From contig JBCFYV010009882.1 in assembly GCA_039000515.1 (NCBI GenBank), positions 61,707,317 to 61,771,316 of the forward strand: 64,000 nt of DNA. Reading direction: 5' to 3'. The notes beneath the pieces were generated by a model that had not been told where the DNA came from, did no database searches, and saw nothing but the letters and a program-made list of their open reading frames with translations. Position numbers and translations under genes: made by a program. The stretch's first letter is position 1; each line of letters starts with the position of its first letter. The DNA comes from Timema cristinae (taxonomy: Eukaryota > Arthropoda > Insecta > Phasmatodea > Timematidae). Positions 12,551-24,985 of this stretch are shown in pieces.

Positions 12551-12865
12551 GGTAATTTAGTGAAACTTACAAGGCTGGATATAACTCAATGACCCTTACA
12601 AATCTAGATATATCTCAGTCACTCTTACAATGCTAAATACATCCCAATGATTCTGTGATGAATTCTACAAGGGTTGATATAGCTCAATAACCCTTAAAAA
12701 GTTAGATGTATCTCAGGCTCCCTTATAAAGCAGATAAAACACAGGCTCCCTTTACAAAACTAGATATAAGTCAGTCACCCTTACAAGACAGATATAACTC
12801 ATTTACCAATACAAAAATAGATACATTATAACTCAATAACCCTCACAAAGCTAATATAATTCATA
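12551..12865. repeat. Degenerate tandem repeat, 30-bp unit
   Basis: About ten units of the type CTAGATATAACTCAGTCACC then CTTACAAAG. The CTCA word recurs at about 12,585, 12,614, 12,684, 12,713, 12,771, 12,798 and 12,832, mostly at multiples of 30 bp. Although 30 is a multiple of three, stops appear within two units in each frame. Confidence 0.82.
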
Positions 12866-14759
12866 CCAATTAATTTTATGTATATATCTTAATTTTATTG
12901 ATAAATATAAATTTCCTCAATTATATTTTACTTTAACTATGAAGGAGTTAGTAGTATTCAGTCTATCCGTAAACCTACTTTGATTTAATTGTACAAGACG
13001 AGGAGGATTATCTTAAAATAAATAAACCCTATTAAGACTGGATGGATAATTAGGGATCCCCATTGTAAAATATGAAGAAACCACCAAACGTGCACCCGAG
13101 CGTAATACGACCAGACTCTAAATATAGTAATTAAACCAATGGGTTATTTAAGGAATTAATGTACCGAGTAAGAATGTAGAGAGTATTTTGGATGAAATCC
13201 GCCCGCTTTAACACAAAGATGGTATGCAGAAAAAAATATAAGTATTTACGGCTTATGAAAAATTACATTCCAAATAGTCAGACAACATTTGGACATGGAC
13301 CTCCTCATTACCAAATATCTATTATCTATCTTGATCACATAATATAAATACCTATTCATATGGTAAAAACTGATTTTAAAATATAAAATATAATAAAAAT
13401 ACATTTTTACATATTCCCTAGAAATATTTCATATTTTTAATTAATATAATTTCAAGTTAAAAAATAATAAAGCTGTTGAAATTATTCATAGTGAATCTGT
13501 TTACACAGTTTTTAATCTTTGATTTTGAATATTCATAATTAGTATGTCATAGTAGCTTTTATTTGGTTATAGTGTGGTTTAACAAAATGAAAACATGACT
13601 CGTAACCAATTTATAATGTAACTTCTTTGACGTATCTCATTTGACAAAAGTTCAAAGGAAAACAGGTCTGGGTTTGGACTGAATAAATAACTGGTTCACC
13701 TTAGCCTTTCATAGCTTGGTCAAATGAATCGAAGTTGCTTTCATAATATTGCTACTTGCTTATAGAAAGGCCAATATTGTCCTTTCTATAAGCAAATTAG
13801 AATATTGTGAAAGCAATGTCAAGTCATTCTTCAGTCGTTAATAATTGTTATTTATTTTTAAGAAATAATCCACGATTTAGAATTGTTATTATAGGCCATC
13901 ACTCTTAAATTGAAGTACGAGTCTTATGGAGAGCGATAATTGCCAGTTTTTATTCGGTTGAAATTGATAATTTTTATATCATAAAATTAAAAAGTTGTAC
14001 AAAGTGCTTACACTTTATGGTAATACAGTTGAAGTTTTGTTTATATCACTAATGGTGTATTTTTCTGTTTATTAATTGATATTATTATTACTATATTACA
14101 CCCTTCTTAATTAGACAATGCACCAAATCACCTGCGATGAGCAGGGTAGTGTTTAAACTCTGTAATATCTAACTGAAGATAGTTTTCACAATTCAGTTAA
14201 AACAAATTGTTTCTCCTCTTCTATTGATGATAATGTGTGTGCTATTTCTTAAATTATTATTTAAATTTCATCCATTAATTATTATATTTATTATATTATA
14301 ATAAGTATTAAGTCATTAAAGAGCATGTAATGACATAAACTTAATACTCATAGCTCATTACTGGTATATAGACTTCCTAGGAACATTAAAAAGGCTGTGT
14401 TTTGCCTTGTTAAGAGGATATTAGTTTAAATTTCTTATAGTTATCAGTAGGGGTGTTTATTGGTGCTGGGTTTAGCAGGGCTACATTCACATTTACTCAG
14501 AAGGCACCGTCTGGCACAATTATTTTGGCTATCAGAAACTTTTACTAATATCCAAAATATAATGTCCTAAGGCTGAGGAAAATGGCTAAGTTTAGGTGAA
14601 CTGGTATTTTGGCGGAACAATGAAAAAATCATGAATAAAAAAACTCAGATTTATTGGGTGTATTTTATGTGTATTTTTCGAAAACTCAGATTATATTAAC
14701 AGATTATTTACAAAATAGTCTAATAATAAGAAAAACACAACAATAATTTTACCAATCAT
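12866..14759. other. No gene seen apart from the 13,735 hairpin
   Basis: AT-rich DNA without frames above chance. Confidence 0.6.
13735..13816. repeat. 82-bp hairpin
   Basis: Two 36-base arms (13,735-13,770 and 13,781-13,816) pair at 31 positions around a 10-base loop CCAATATTGT. The inner 15 bases (TTGCTTATAGAAAGG) pair perfectly. Size and shape would suit a small MITE or a microRNA-like precursor; there is no other evidence for either. Confidence 0.7.
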
Positions 14760-14935
14760 AAGGTTTAGGGAATAGAACCCAGGACTCCAAGCTCATTTGA
14801 CAGACGCTGATGACTGTGGTAAGGTGTTTGATTCATGTCAGTGAGTTTGGCCGGAATTTGAACTACAACCTGATTACTAACGGTGTCAAAGTGTAATGAG
14901 AGTATAACGCCTATGCCCGATCGACCACCACTGTT
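14760..14935 (-). mobile_element. Two possible tRNA-like heads, minus strand
   Basis: In reverse complement, 14,849-14,935 reads GGTGGTCGATCGGGCATAGG at an A-box position and GGTTGTAGTTCAAATTCCGG at a B-box position; 14,760-14,812 contains a second B-box-like GGGTTCTATTCCC. They resemble SINE heads but match none of the families above. Confidence 0.4.
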
Positions 14936-15346
14936 TATGGTTTTTTCACCCGGAAATATATTATGGCATAGTAAACTGTTGTGTCAGCGTCAGCTTAATA
15001 GTTTGACATATTTAAACATGCTAGTTATTTTGAGTTGTTAATGGCAAACAAGTTAATGTCGGGTTCTAGAGGGACCATTGCACTTAGAAGGAATTGGCTT
15101 GTCATGTGAGTCGGGGAGTCAGCCAAGTGAGCTGACTTATACGACTGTTAGAGCGTGCGGAGTGCTCTTATTTGTTGGAGTGACTTAGGGCAGAGGGACT
15201 CAGATGTAGGATTCACGAGCACTACAAGGCTAGAATAAGGCCTCGCAGTTCAACGTGGACCGACTGAAGCTTCCTTGATAGATTCTTTACTTCCATGGGA
15301 TAGTATAGTTTATAGAATATCTAACTTATTTCTATTTTATATATTA

Positions 15347-15480
15347 CTAGCAGTTAATGCCATTCTTCGCATGGCTAAACAGCACCAAAACGATATAAAA
15401 TTACTAATTTCAACATCCGTGAACATATTGGACAAAGATATTTGAAAAAACACCCTCAGTATCCCCATGAATTCGGAACC
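15347..15480 (-). mobile_element. Possible Helitron 3' end, minus strand
   Basis: The plus strand reads ACTAGCAGTTAATGCCATTC then TTCGCATGGC, which in reverse complement is a damaged form of the Helitron end (GCGAAG...GGCA...GCTAGT). The element would extend to the right. I cannot find its 5' end; GC-richer DNA with no frame continues to about 15,980. Confidence 0.35.
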
Positions 15481-16232
15481 GAGCTTTCCCTTCACCAGAA
15501 AAACTTATTATACTCTTTACTCCTATACCACATACTCATTATTACCGTATACCTTTTATTGCTGCCTTATCTAAATAACGCGTTTCATCAGAAGTACAAA
15601 GTCGCTTGATAAACATACACAAATACTTTTAATCTGAAATCAAAGCAATCGTGTCTCATCAAAAGCATGCCGCACTGAACCATGGGACAAGTGAAATTCA
15701 ACCCCTGAATGCAAGTACCTGCTGGGTATTTAGCTATCATGAAGACGTCACTTGATGGCCTATCGAGTTAACAATCTGCGTCTCTCATTATAACCAGGCC
15801 ATTTTCCTCACATCAACACATACGATCCATTCATATTATCGTATGTATATTGAGATAATATCGATTGGAAAACCCATTCCGGTTCAAATTTGCCGCAAGA
15901 ACATAAACCTAAGATCACATCAGTGTATTCTGCATTGATGTGATTCATCATTGTTTCAAAATATGCTTCAATAAAGTATTTTTATATTCTACCATTGATT
16001 GACTTGAAAATAGTTGTGAATGAAGAGTGTAAGTATGGAATTATAGATGAAGACATTGTCGCTGCTTCCACACTTTTACTAAAAACCCCCTTTTCACAAT
16101 TCAATGGATGAGGGATCGATTTTAAATAGTTTTTTTAATCAAAAACAAAGACCCTTTTGTAAATATATAATATCCGTTACACTTTATTTTTAATTTAATT
16201 TATCACTTTTAGTAACAAATAATAGTATCTGA

Positions 16233-16375
16233 CATCTTAGCTCAGTCAGTAGCATATCTGTCTACTGATAAGAGTCCCAGGTTCGATTCCCTGAATGGAC
16301 GAAAAATTTATCAATAGTGAAATGTGGGTATATCGTTTCAAAGTGATGAATTAACGGAATATATTGGGTGTTTAT
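16233..16375 (+). mobile_element. SINE-C head copy
   Basis: GACATCTTAGCTCAGTCAGT, B box CAGGTTCGATTCCCTG, then AGTGAAATGTGGGTATATCG and TTTCAAAGTGATGAATTAAC. Confidence 0.7.
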
Positions 16376-16923
16376 TAATTATAGTATTATTCATGAAATT
16401 AAATTACAACCTCTTATATTTAATTATAAACATCCAAATTTTAATTATAATCTTGTTCAGTTATTAAGTAGGAATAACTTTTATTGATATAGACACCAAG
16501 GCCATAATGATGTTGAATAAAAATTATTTGTTCCAAATGTATATTTATACCATCTGATCAACTTATAAGGTTTATAAACATTCTAATTACACAAATAGTG
16601 AGAATTTAATTAATTTTAATTTATATACGAAATATACAGTACCTGAATTTGCATGAAGGGACAGTGTCAAACCATGTTAATTCTTCCCCACGTTTTAGTA
16701 CTCTTTCAGATTATACGCATGTAATAATTATTACTCTAACTTTTATCAAATGACACCTCTCTTAGTAGATTATTAAATTCCCACGCCCTCTCCCCGACAC
16801 TATCTTTTGTGATAGTAACTAAGAAATCTTAAAAAAATATTTGTTTTATATTAATGTATTTATTTTATACAACAATCTATGTAACACTGTCAGCATAATG
16901 GTACCAAAAATAATGACTAAAAA

Positions 16924-17160
16924 TTAGTGTAGTGGTTGGCACTGTTTTGTCTTCGTCAGTTCCTGAATGTTGTGTTTGATGTTTGACAGTGCACGACGCA
17001 AATCGCATTCCACTTCAAGTAGACGACGCTGTTTGGTTTTTATGAGAGTGACCGTTGAAAACTCGGTGGTGTTGGACGTGGTCTCAATCGTAGCTGAGAG
17101 GACGTGTATAGAGGGGAATGGGAAGAAAGGGGTGAATCCAAGGCTGAAAGGCTTGAAAAT
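16924..17160 (-). pseudogene. C-terminus of a ZBED5/FAM200-like hAT transposase
   Basis: The minus-strand frame ends ...EFSTVTLIKTKQRR, LLEVECDLRRALSNIKHNIQ, ELTKTKQCQPLH then TAA at 16,924. The blocks F-S-x-x-x-x-IKTK, DLR-x-ALSNIK-x-x-I and KQ-x-Q-x-x-H are the end of the dimerisation region of ZBED5/FAM200-like hAT transposases, as I know them. Upstream, the match is lost after the words FPFPSIHVLS, and a poly-A run on the plus strand (17,204-17,220) follows. Only about 60-75 codons of a protein of about 600 remain. It is a fragment with no partner half nearby. Confidence 0.72.
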
Positions 17161-17909
17161 AAGCACGTGCATGTGCATGAGCGTCCTACGTTTGGCTATC
17201 AGCAAAAAAAAAAAAAAAAAATTACAATTTGTAGGCGGGTGGATTGGCTAGAACTAGCTTAAAATAGGTATGAGCGGAATATTTTTGTAAGTGCGGCAAT
17301 GAGCTTTCGAGTTCTTAATGACATAGAGTAAGTAAGCAAGGATGTGTTGCCTATGCAGAAAGAAAAATATGTTATTTTTGAAAAGGGATTAAAATAAAAA
17401 AGTCTTCAATTTTTAGCTGATTTTTAACGTTATTTCCTATTGTTCCACGCGCCCCTTGAAAGTAATTCGTGCCATTGCCAACATCCTCCCCTCAAGAAGG
17501 TGAGAACCGGAATAGAGATCAATGAGGTTGAATTATTAATAGAATGTACCTGCATTTGCTTCGATAGATAGTGGTAAATTATATTTTGTACGTACCCCAC
17601 TTCTTAAAACCCGGACTAGCTCTTCGCATATTTACACCAAGGTAATAGGGATATTTATGGTAAGTAAAATAAGAGGAAATCTACCCAAATATGCTTGTGG
17701 TGATGAAAGGAAACATATTGCTAATAATCTTAACCAAACTAAATAGTTATTATTTGAACCCCCAAACTCAGCCTCCATAATTTGGTTTTAACCATTTTAA
17801 AGAAAAATATATCCATGATATTGTAGGGACTGTGATTGTTTCTCTAATGCGTGGGTATAAAACAATAAAACAAATTTGGGAGAAAAATATACACTCAAAA
17901 ATAATCATT

Positions 17910-17917
<8 letters not shown>

Positions 17918-17961
<44 letters not shown>
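17918..17961. repeat. (AT)n microsatellite
   Basis: About 22 uninterrupted TA units. Confidence 0.95.
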
Positions 17962-17967
<6 letters not shown>

Positions 17968-18100
17968 ATAGCCACAATAATGGCTGCATTTTTATAACTG
18001 TAAATACTTGATAAGACTAGGAAACTATTCCCTCTCCCTTGTTATTCAACCTGTTCTTAAAGTCAATGCATCCTTGTTCGCTCACTACGTTTTTAAAATG

Positions 18101-18290
18101 CTGAAGACAGGGAGCTTGGGGTCCGATTCCGGTTGGGTGCACTGGGTTGGTTTTCCCTAGATGATTTTCCACTCTCCCCACGAAAATGTGGGTACACTTC
18201 CTCTAAATTAAACATTTCTGGTTCCTAAAACATAGGTGTAGTTAGTCCATAGGCTTACAGCCCAAACGTGTAGTAAGACAAAGTGCTAAA
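18101..18290 (+). mobile_element. SINE-A copy, 5' part missing
   Basis: It begins at CTGAAGACAGGGAGCTTGGG, has the B box GGGGTCCGATTCCGG, the body CACTCTCCCCACGAAAATGT and the tail CAGCCCAAACGTGTAGTAAG. Confidence 0.78.
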
Positions 18291-21200
18291 AAAGTTTAAA
18301 AATGCAAACATATTTCTTTTCGACCAACATTGATAACCTTGTGTAATTTGATAGATAATGATATCTATCTAAATTGATATCCGCATGTAACTTGACAATA
18401 TGTGAATATATTAAAATTGTTTTACTAACTTTAGGAACTATCAGCTACTGTTCTTCCTACCAAAGTCAGTCTATAGACACCGGACCGTTGATAAGGTTGA
18501 ATAAATGCCAGAATCATCTATTAATATTTCCCAGTTGTAGGAAGGTTGGTGTTAGAATCTCAGAGAGGTATACTGAGGGTTTATTTACTGAATAGTTTGA
18601 CAATTTCCATATACGCAAGTGCAACTACATTTCCTTTAAACTCTACCTACCTCTGAAATACGTATAAATTAGTCAGACACATATGTTTTAGTTTCTCACT
18701 ATTTTCGTGGTCATTGATCGATTTTTGACCAGTTTTACAGAGGATGATTTTTATACAAAACAACCTCCCACTTTTCTTTAAAATTTCGGGGGAATTACAT
18801 CTAAATTATAATACTTTAACCCCTTCCCTAGGTACGTAATTAAATTTCAGATAAATCGTACAGCTAGTACGACGGGGTGGAAGTAATGTGATTTTATATT
18901 TTAAAATATTTCTACATTAATTTAAGGTTTATAATACCTTTCACGAGAACATGGAAGATTACACTCGTAAAATTCTCCTACGGTTCTTATCATAAATACA
19001 TATTTCTAAACATTGATTTGTATTCCCAATTACATCTATATAGATATCAATATATAGATGTACATTACATTGTAGACAACACGATTACATGTTTTAATGT
19101 TATAAGTAATAAAAAATGGAATATTCTAAACAAAACACCTACACATAGAAGAAGAAATAGCTTCAAGCTAAATTATTCCATTGGAAATGCTCACCGCTGT
19201 TAAAATTAGATTGACTAAAAAACCGTGAGGATGATCGAAAAATAAAGGGAGTAATATATTTAAAAAAAAGTTTTTCTATCACTGAACTAAAATTTATTGA
19301 CGCTGATAGATTAGGTTCGTATTTAAATTATATTTGTATTTCCATCGCTATGCCTGCATTTGTGCCGAGGGTAAATAATCTCTCCAAAAACATAGCTATT
19401 CATGTAAATTTATTATTTAGCTATCTCGTAGATTAAATGCAATATGTTTGATCAAATTTATGATTTAACTTCCTTATACATAATATAAATTTCTATCTGC
19501 TTATGGCATGGCATCTATGTGTTGTTAATTTAAGAGGTGACAGTGAAAAACAACTTATACACCAAACACCACAATGTTTAAACAAAGAAATTTATGAATT
19601 AAAAACTGATAATCAATCTTCATAATTTTGAAATAAAATATTACTTTCAAATAGTAATATACAAACTCGTCATTAATGAATATAGTTTAGCAACTATTTT
19701 AGAATAAAATATAGAATTAATAGTTATATGGTTGCATTTAACTAAATAAACTCGTAAAAATTATTTTATGATTAAAATAATTTCAATACAAAGTCGTAGA
19801 TCTTTTAATTTAGCCGAAAATATTTTTAATAAAATGAAATTATAGCTGGGACCCTTATTAATATTTCATCCTTTTCTCAATATATTTTAAACTCTGCATC
19901 TTATAGATTAAATGACCATCTTTTATAGTTTAGCTGTTTTTGAGGTTAAATATTTGGAATATAACTTAATAATGAATCCACATTTAAATTCATAACTATT
20001 GTTACCCAATTACGTATATAGAATATATTCTGAAAATGGGTATTTATTTTTGAATTATTATAATAAAATGCAATCAGTGTTAATAGCCCTATCACCAAGA
20101 ACGTGTGACTTTGAAGAGTATATAACTGCCAGATAAATTGGGAGCTCATATTGTAGTGAGCGTAAATATAATTAACTATTATGTAAATAGTATATAATTT
20201 TCTCCAATGATGGAACAAAATATTAAAGTATATAGAACAAATCACACCAGTTTGGTAAGGCAAAACGTATTAAGACACATTAACTTCTCTTCCTCCCCCA
20301 CCAAAGATACACCATTGGTGATACATGCTTTCATTTCCAGTCAAGAAATAACTTGTGGAATTAGGTCGTTTTCAAACTCAGGCATTGCTCAGATTTATGC
20401 AACCTTCTTGGCAACGCAGTACAAAGTATTGCCTACACAATTTATCTTGCGCTTAAAACTAGTTTGTAACTAGCAAGAATGAGGAGTGAGATAAGATTAA
20501 TTTATTTAAAAAAGTATTATTACACATCTAAATGAATTATAGATTAGTATCGCTTATTCCTAACTATAAATAAACGACGAGCACTAAATGGTTTAAAATA
20601 ATAATCAATACATACATTTTAACTTCTTTTTGAATAAAAAATACACCAAAATTATTACTTACCTTTATAAATCCAGTAATAATTTTCATTGGGGCCTATT
20701 TTACCAAATGATTATTTTATTTAAACAAAGTGAGTACACATTACATGTCAAAAGTTATATTTAAATATGACCGATCATAAAACTATTATCAAGGTCCTTC
20801 TTATAGAAACATTGATACATATTGACCATATTATGAAGTCAACCTAACCATAAATACGTTTTGTGTGAAATTAAATATTTTTTTATATGCATAGTGTACT
20901 TAAACTATTTATAATTTATATTTTATATAGGTATACAAACCCTATTCACCTAAATAAGGGTATAAGAATATATTTTTATTTCAAATTTTCTTTGAGGTAT
21001 ATTTACAGGATAAAACACACAATTATATTTATTTGAAGGAAATTTTCTATAATGATAGTAAATAAAAGCCAAGAGTGTGTAACGTTTGCTGCAATTTCTA
21101 TAATTAGACGGGAACATTGTATGTTTGCCTACATCCAACCATCGAAAATCATTATATTAATTTTAATTAGATGGAATTAAGTAAGAAGCAAATTCAAATT

Positions 21201-21598
21201 TATAAATGTTTGTATCTTCATAGCTTCAGTTTAAATTATTCCCAGTAGTTATTAATATAATAACAGGTTGGATAATTTTATCATTTGAATAAATTAGTCG
21301 TAAATGTAAGATTGCAATAAAAAATAAAATGATTGAAGGAGTAATACCTCAAATTATTTCAATATTTGGCACCTATAAAGTCTCCAATTAGTTAAGGTAG
21401 TTATTTTTGTCCTTTATATGTAAAATATATGTATTTATAATGAGACAAAATTAGTTTAGTCATGTTGGAATCACCAAGAAATACATTTTAATGACATTTC
21501 AACTAAATAAAGTCTTAATAAGATGGTTTATGATAGATAAAATCATATAATTGGCTAAATATCCTTTTGTCTAGTTAAATAAACTTAATTGTGTAACC

Positions 21599-21600
<2 letters not shown>
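18291..21600. other. No gene seen
   Basis: Over 3 kb of AT-rich DNA. The frames at 18,374, 19,018, 19,946, 20,207 and 20,950 have no motifs and follow base composition. Confidence 0.6.

Positions 21601-21601
<1 letters not shown>

Positions 21602-21668
<67 letters not shown>
21602..21668. repeat. (AT)n(AC)n compound microsatellite
   Basis: About 25 AT units run straight into about 8 AC units. Confidence 0.95.
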
Positions 21669-21689
21669 TACTTTGTAATAAAGTTCTTG

Positions 21690-21725
21690 ACCTGCTTTGG
21701 TGGCCGCATGGTTCTTACCCGGTAT
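21690..21725 (+). mobile_element. SINE-A head fragment
   Basis: CCTGCTTTGGTGGCCGCATG then GTTCT matches the head only; the rest is unrelated. It sits right after the long AT/AC microsatellite. Confidence 0.5.
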
Positions 21726-22029
21726 TCCGCCGGTGAAAAATACCACATGACACAGATCTGGGTGATGTTGGCTACTATGATTCTAACAACTGAAGACTGC
21801 TACGCGCGTTGACTTCCAAACCAATAGAATATCATGATGGATTAAATAGTAAATAACATAAGAAGATAATAGAAGAAAAAAATATCGTTTAGAGGTCATG
21901 TGCTTGGGGGAGAGGTGGGGAGGAGCGTCTTTTTCACAGTTATTCAGTATTTGTTTTAAAATTTGCTACGAGATTGTTTTCTCTCTCTCATTCTATATTT
22001 GGCACTGCAAGCCAACCAGCACCCAACCG

Positions 22030-22235
22030 GCCAATACACATTTAACCACACTAATTGTGTAGGGATGTTAGTTAGAATTTAGAATAAATGCACGCGCATT
22101 AGTGCAGAGGGAATGTGGTAAATACTTTAGGATAAGCCACCTTCACTAACCTGACTAGGGTTTCAACCCTGAATGACTATCACCCGCAAACCCAACTAGC
22201 CGAGTTACACGTCTTTTCCGCGTGCCCATGAATGT
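22030..22235 (-). mobile_element. Unassigned tRNA-headed SINE, minus strand
   Basis: The reverse complement has CGTGTAACTCGGCTAGTTGG and a B-box word AGGGTTGAAACCCTAG at tRNA-like spacing, followed by a body with ACATTCCCTCTGCACTAATG. No second copy is seen in the window, so the family and its 3' end are unknown. Confidence 0.42.
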
Positions 22236-22600
22236 GGGTATGAGATCTGTTAGTATTCTAGACAATGAATATTTTGACTAACTTATCTATTCAATGATAG
22301 TGTTTATTTAAATAATAAATCTATGACTGCAAACATCTAATGTTATAGGAAGGAGCCATGGCTAGTGAGCCATCAATATATTTTGATTCCAGCAAAATCA
22401 AAAAGTTTTTGAAATAAAAATAATACTTGAGATATTTACTGAGTTCAACGATAGCTTTCAGAGGAAAACATTTTTTCTTGGCTACTTGAATTATATTAAT
22501 TTCATAGCAATTCCATTCCCTTTACCACCTTACAGTACTTGTGTTTCATGCCTTTTCTAATTGATTATAATCTATTCGGTGCTATATATATTTTTTTAGA

Positions 22601-22834
22601 ACCACGTATTACTTACTACCTGTTCATGTTAGGCATATATGTACTAATTACGCTAGTAAGTTAGGGATGAGGAAAGTTTAATTTAGAGAAAGTATATCAT
22701 TATTTGCATGGAGGGAGAGTTTTAAGCTATTTAGGGAAAGATACCTTCAGAAAACTCGGCTGGGAATCGAACCCTGATATTCCTATCTTCGATAGTCTAG
22801 TTTATTGCAAGATCATGGGGCCTCCGAAGCAGGT
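22601..22834 (-). mobile_element. SINE-A copy, minus strand
   Basis: The reverse complement reads ACCTGCTTCGGAGGCCCCAT at the head, B box GGGTTCGATTCCCAGC, body ACTCTCCCTCCATGCAAATA, and a damaged tail before 22,601. Confidence 0.8.
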
Positions 22835-23178
22835 ATGTGATATTTAAACATCACAAAATTGCCCAATAGCAATACAAAAATAAAATCACTTAATAATTGT
22901 GGCTTAGAATATTGATTTAATTAAATACACTTATATTATGACACTCGAAACTTATTTCAGAATGTAGTAATTTAAATAATAATTAGTTTTCGTTTTTTTA
23001 ACATAAACAAATATGACTGATGCTAATCCGTTAAACCCAAGTATATATTAGTTTTAACAGCAATTATTAGGATCTTGGAGCGATCAGAGTATGTATGCTG
23101 CTAGTATCTAAACATCTAGTATCTTAAAATTGTGTATTTTGTGTGAATAAATATTATGTTGGTTTTATAGTAGAAGAA

Positions 23179-23333
23179 ATGTGGGGAATGCCAGGCCTCC
23201 ACCGTGGTTCGGATTCCACGTTAAACTGTAGGTCCTTCATTTCATCTCACAATCACCCTACCACTACACATTAGCGTAAGTGCGTATAACCCGAATGGGT
23301 AGTAAGACGCGGTGCTAATAATAATAATAATAA
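23179..23333 (+). mobile_element. SINE-B, 5'-truncated copy
   Basis: It begins inside the SINE-B body (ATGTGGGGAATGCCAGGCCT) and runs to the shared tail and TAA repeats, nearly identical to 55,375-55,520. It is flanked by TATAGTAGAAGAA at 23,166-23,178 and 23,334-23,346, a perfect 13-bp duplication. The 5' truncation with an intact duplication is the mark of incomplete target-primed reverse transcription. Confidence 0.92.
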
Positions 23334-23566
23334 TATAGTAGAAGAATAAAGGGATTAATGATAAAATATATTACATATATTTTTATAAACAATGTTACGT
23401 TGAGAAACGACCAATATATTAGTAATATTGACTGAGGTATAGGTTTTTTCGTAGATCATTAGAGTTATGATAAAATATTTTTCCAACAGAGAATATTACT
23501 CTCTTTTGAAGAAGATAAAGGAAAAATGAGGAAAATTAATGGCCTTTTAACATCTATATTAGGATA

Positions 23567-23606
23567 TGATCCGAATGTGTAGTAAGACTTGGTGATGATA
23601 TATACA
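23567..23606 (+). mobile_element. SINE tail fragment
   Basis: GATATGATCCGAATGTGTAG then TAAGACTTGGTGATGATA matches the end shared by SINE-A and SINE-B. No head or body is present. Confidence 0.5.
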
Positions 23607-23819
23607 CATATATTTATTTATTTGAAATATCTTATCTACATTCATTTGATTTTAATGTTAAACAAGTTAGTTATTTTTTTAGTCAATATTATCTCAATTC
23701 AGTTCCTTGGTCCTCTAAAAGATGTAAAGAAGCGTATAACTCTTACTGGCTGGAAGACGCCGATAAAAAGTTTAAAAAGGAAAATCATATATATATGGTC
23801 AATATTAACAGTTTTACTT

Positions 23820-24064
23820 ATTACCACGTCTTACTATGCGGTCGGGTTATACTCTTAAGTACTAATTAAGCTAATAGATTAGGAATTGGGAGGGTTGAAT
23901 TTAGAGGAAGTGAACCCGCACTGTGTGGAGGGAGAATGGAAAACCATTTAGGAAAAACCACCCCCATTTAACTCGACCGAGATTCGAACCTCGATCTCAC
24001 AGTCCTCGGAAGTCAAGCTCAACACGAAACCAGTGCGTTAGCCAACTATCATACCGAGGCTGGT
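23820..24064 (-). mobile_element. SINE-A, near full-length, minus strand
   Basis: The reverse complement begins ACCAGCCTCGGTATGATAGT and runs through B box GAGGTTCGAATCTCGG, body CATTCTCCCTCCACACAGTG and tail GTATAACCCGACCGCATAGT. A plus-strand open frame in it (23,923-24,126) is not a gene. Confidence 0.87.
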
Positions 24065-24731
24065 CAAAATTAGCAGCACGCTCCAATATTAGTATTTTAT
24101 GGGTAAGATCACATGACCCTGTATAGCTATTCATATTCCGTAATATTAGCTACTTTTGTAAACAACATTCAGTATATTGTTCTCACCACCAGAATACCAG
24201 AACACAACTTTACATACTCTATTGTACGACAAGTATATCGCTCTGTGATTTTGTAAAGTAAGTGTCTGACGTTAAGTCAAATTTACCGTCGGGTTTGGGG
24301 GGAAGGAAGTAACTATGATTATGGGTCGCTCTTCTTAGTGAATAATATATATCAAAGTCTCTTACTTACCTAAACAAAGCTTCCTCACGGAAACGTGGTT
24401 TGGGCTACTTGATTATTCTACCTTTGCGTGACGGGGACTTGCACATCATTTCTCGAGTGGTCACGAAAGTCTTGTTCACAAATTGTTTGATTAAATCAGT
24501 TTGTTTGTGTTTAGCCCCGTTTATTACTATCCGATCAGGATACATGCATACTATAAGAGAATAGGATCAAATATACACCAATGTTATTTCATAAAGTGAT
24601 ATCACACAAAAGATTGGTATTTTAAATCTAATTATCTATCTATGTACGTATTGTGTCACTTTTTGATGTAAACATCATCAATTGTACCAGGTTGAATTAC
24701 CAGGTCGATATTTCACAACATTATGTTTTAC

Positions 24732-24985
24732 TACCCGCTTCTGTGGCCACGTGGTCTAACGCGCTAATCTCGTGTTGGACTAGATTGCCAAAGATGAGGA
24801 GATTGGGGTTCGATCCTTGTCGGGTGCACTGAGAATGTTTTTTCCTAAACGATTTTCCACTCTACCTTCATGCAAATTTAGATGCACTTTTTATAAATAA
24901 AGCCTTCCTAATCCCTATCCCATTAGAGTCGTGTAACTAGTACATAGGTGTATAATCTGAACAGGTGGTAAGACGCGGTACTAAA
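24732..24985 (+). mobile_element. SINE-A copy
   Basis: Head TACCCGCTTCTGTGGCCACG, B box GGGTTCGATCCTTG, tail GTATAATCTGAACAGGTGGT then AAGACGCGGTACTAAAAT. All blocks are in order. Confidence 0.85.

Noticed and set aside
14018..14350. Possible regulatory region
   Set aside because: Only AT-rich DNA; no motif rises above what composition explains.
16967..17251. 94-codon plus-strand ORF
   Set aside because: It is antisense to the hAT transposase C-terminus and ends in poly-Lys from a poly-A run.
24361..24380. Minus-strand splice-donor-like TTTAGGTAAGTAAGA
   Set aside because: No open frame or other exon signal lies beside it.
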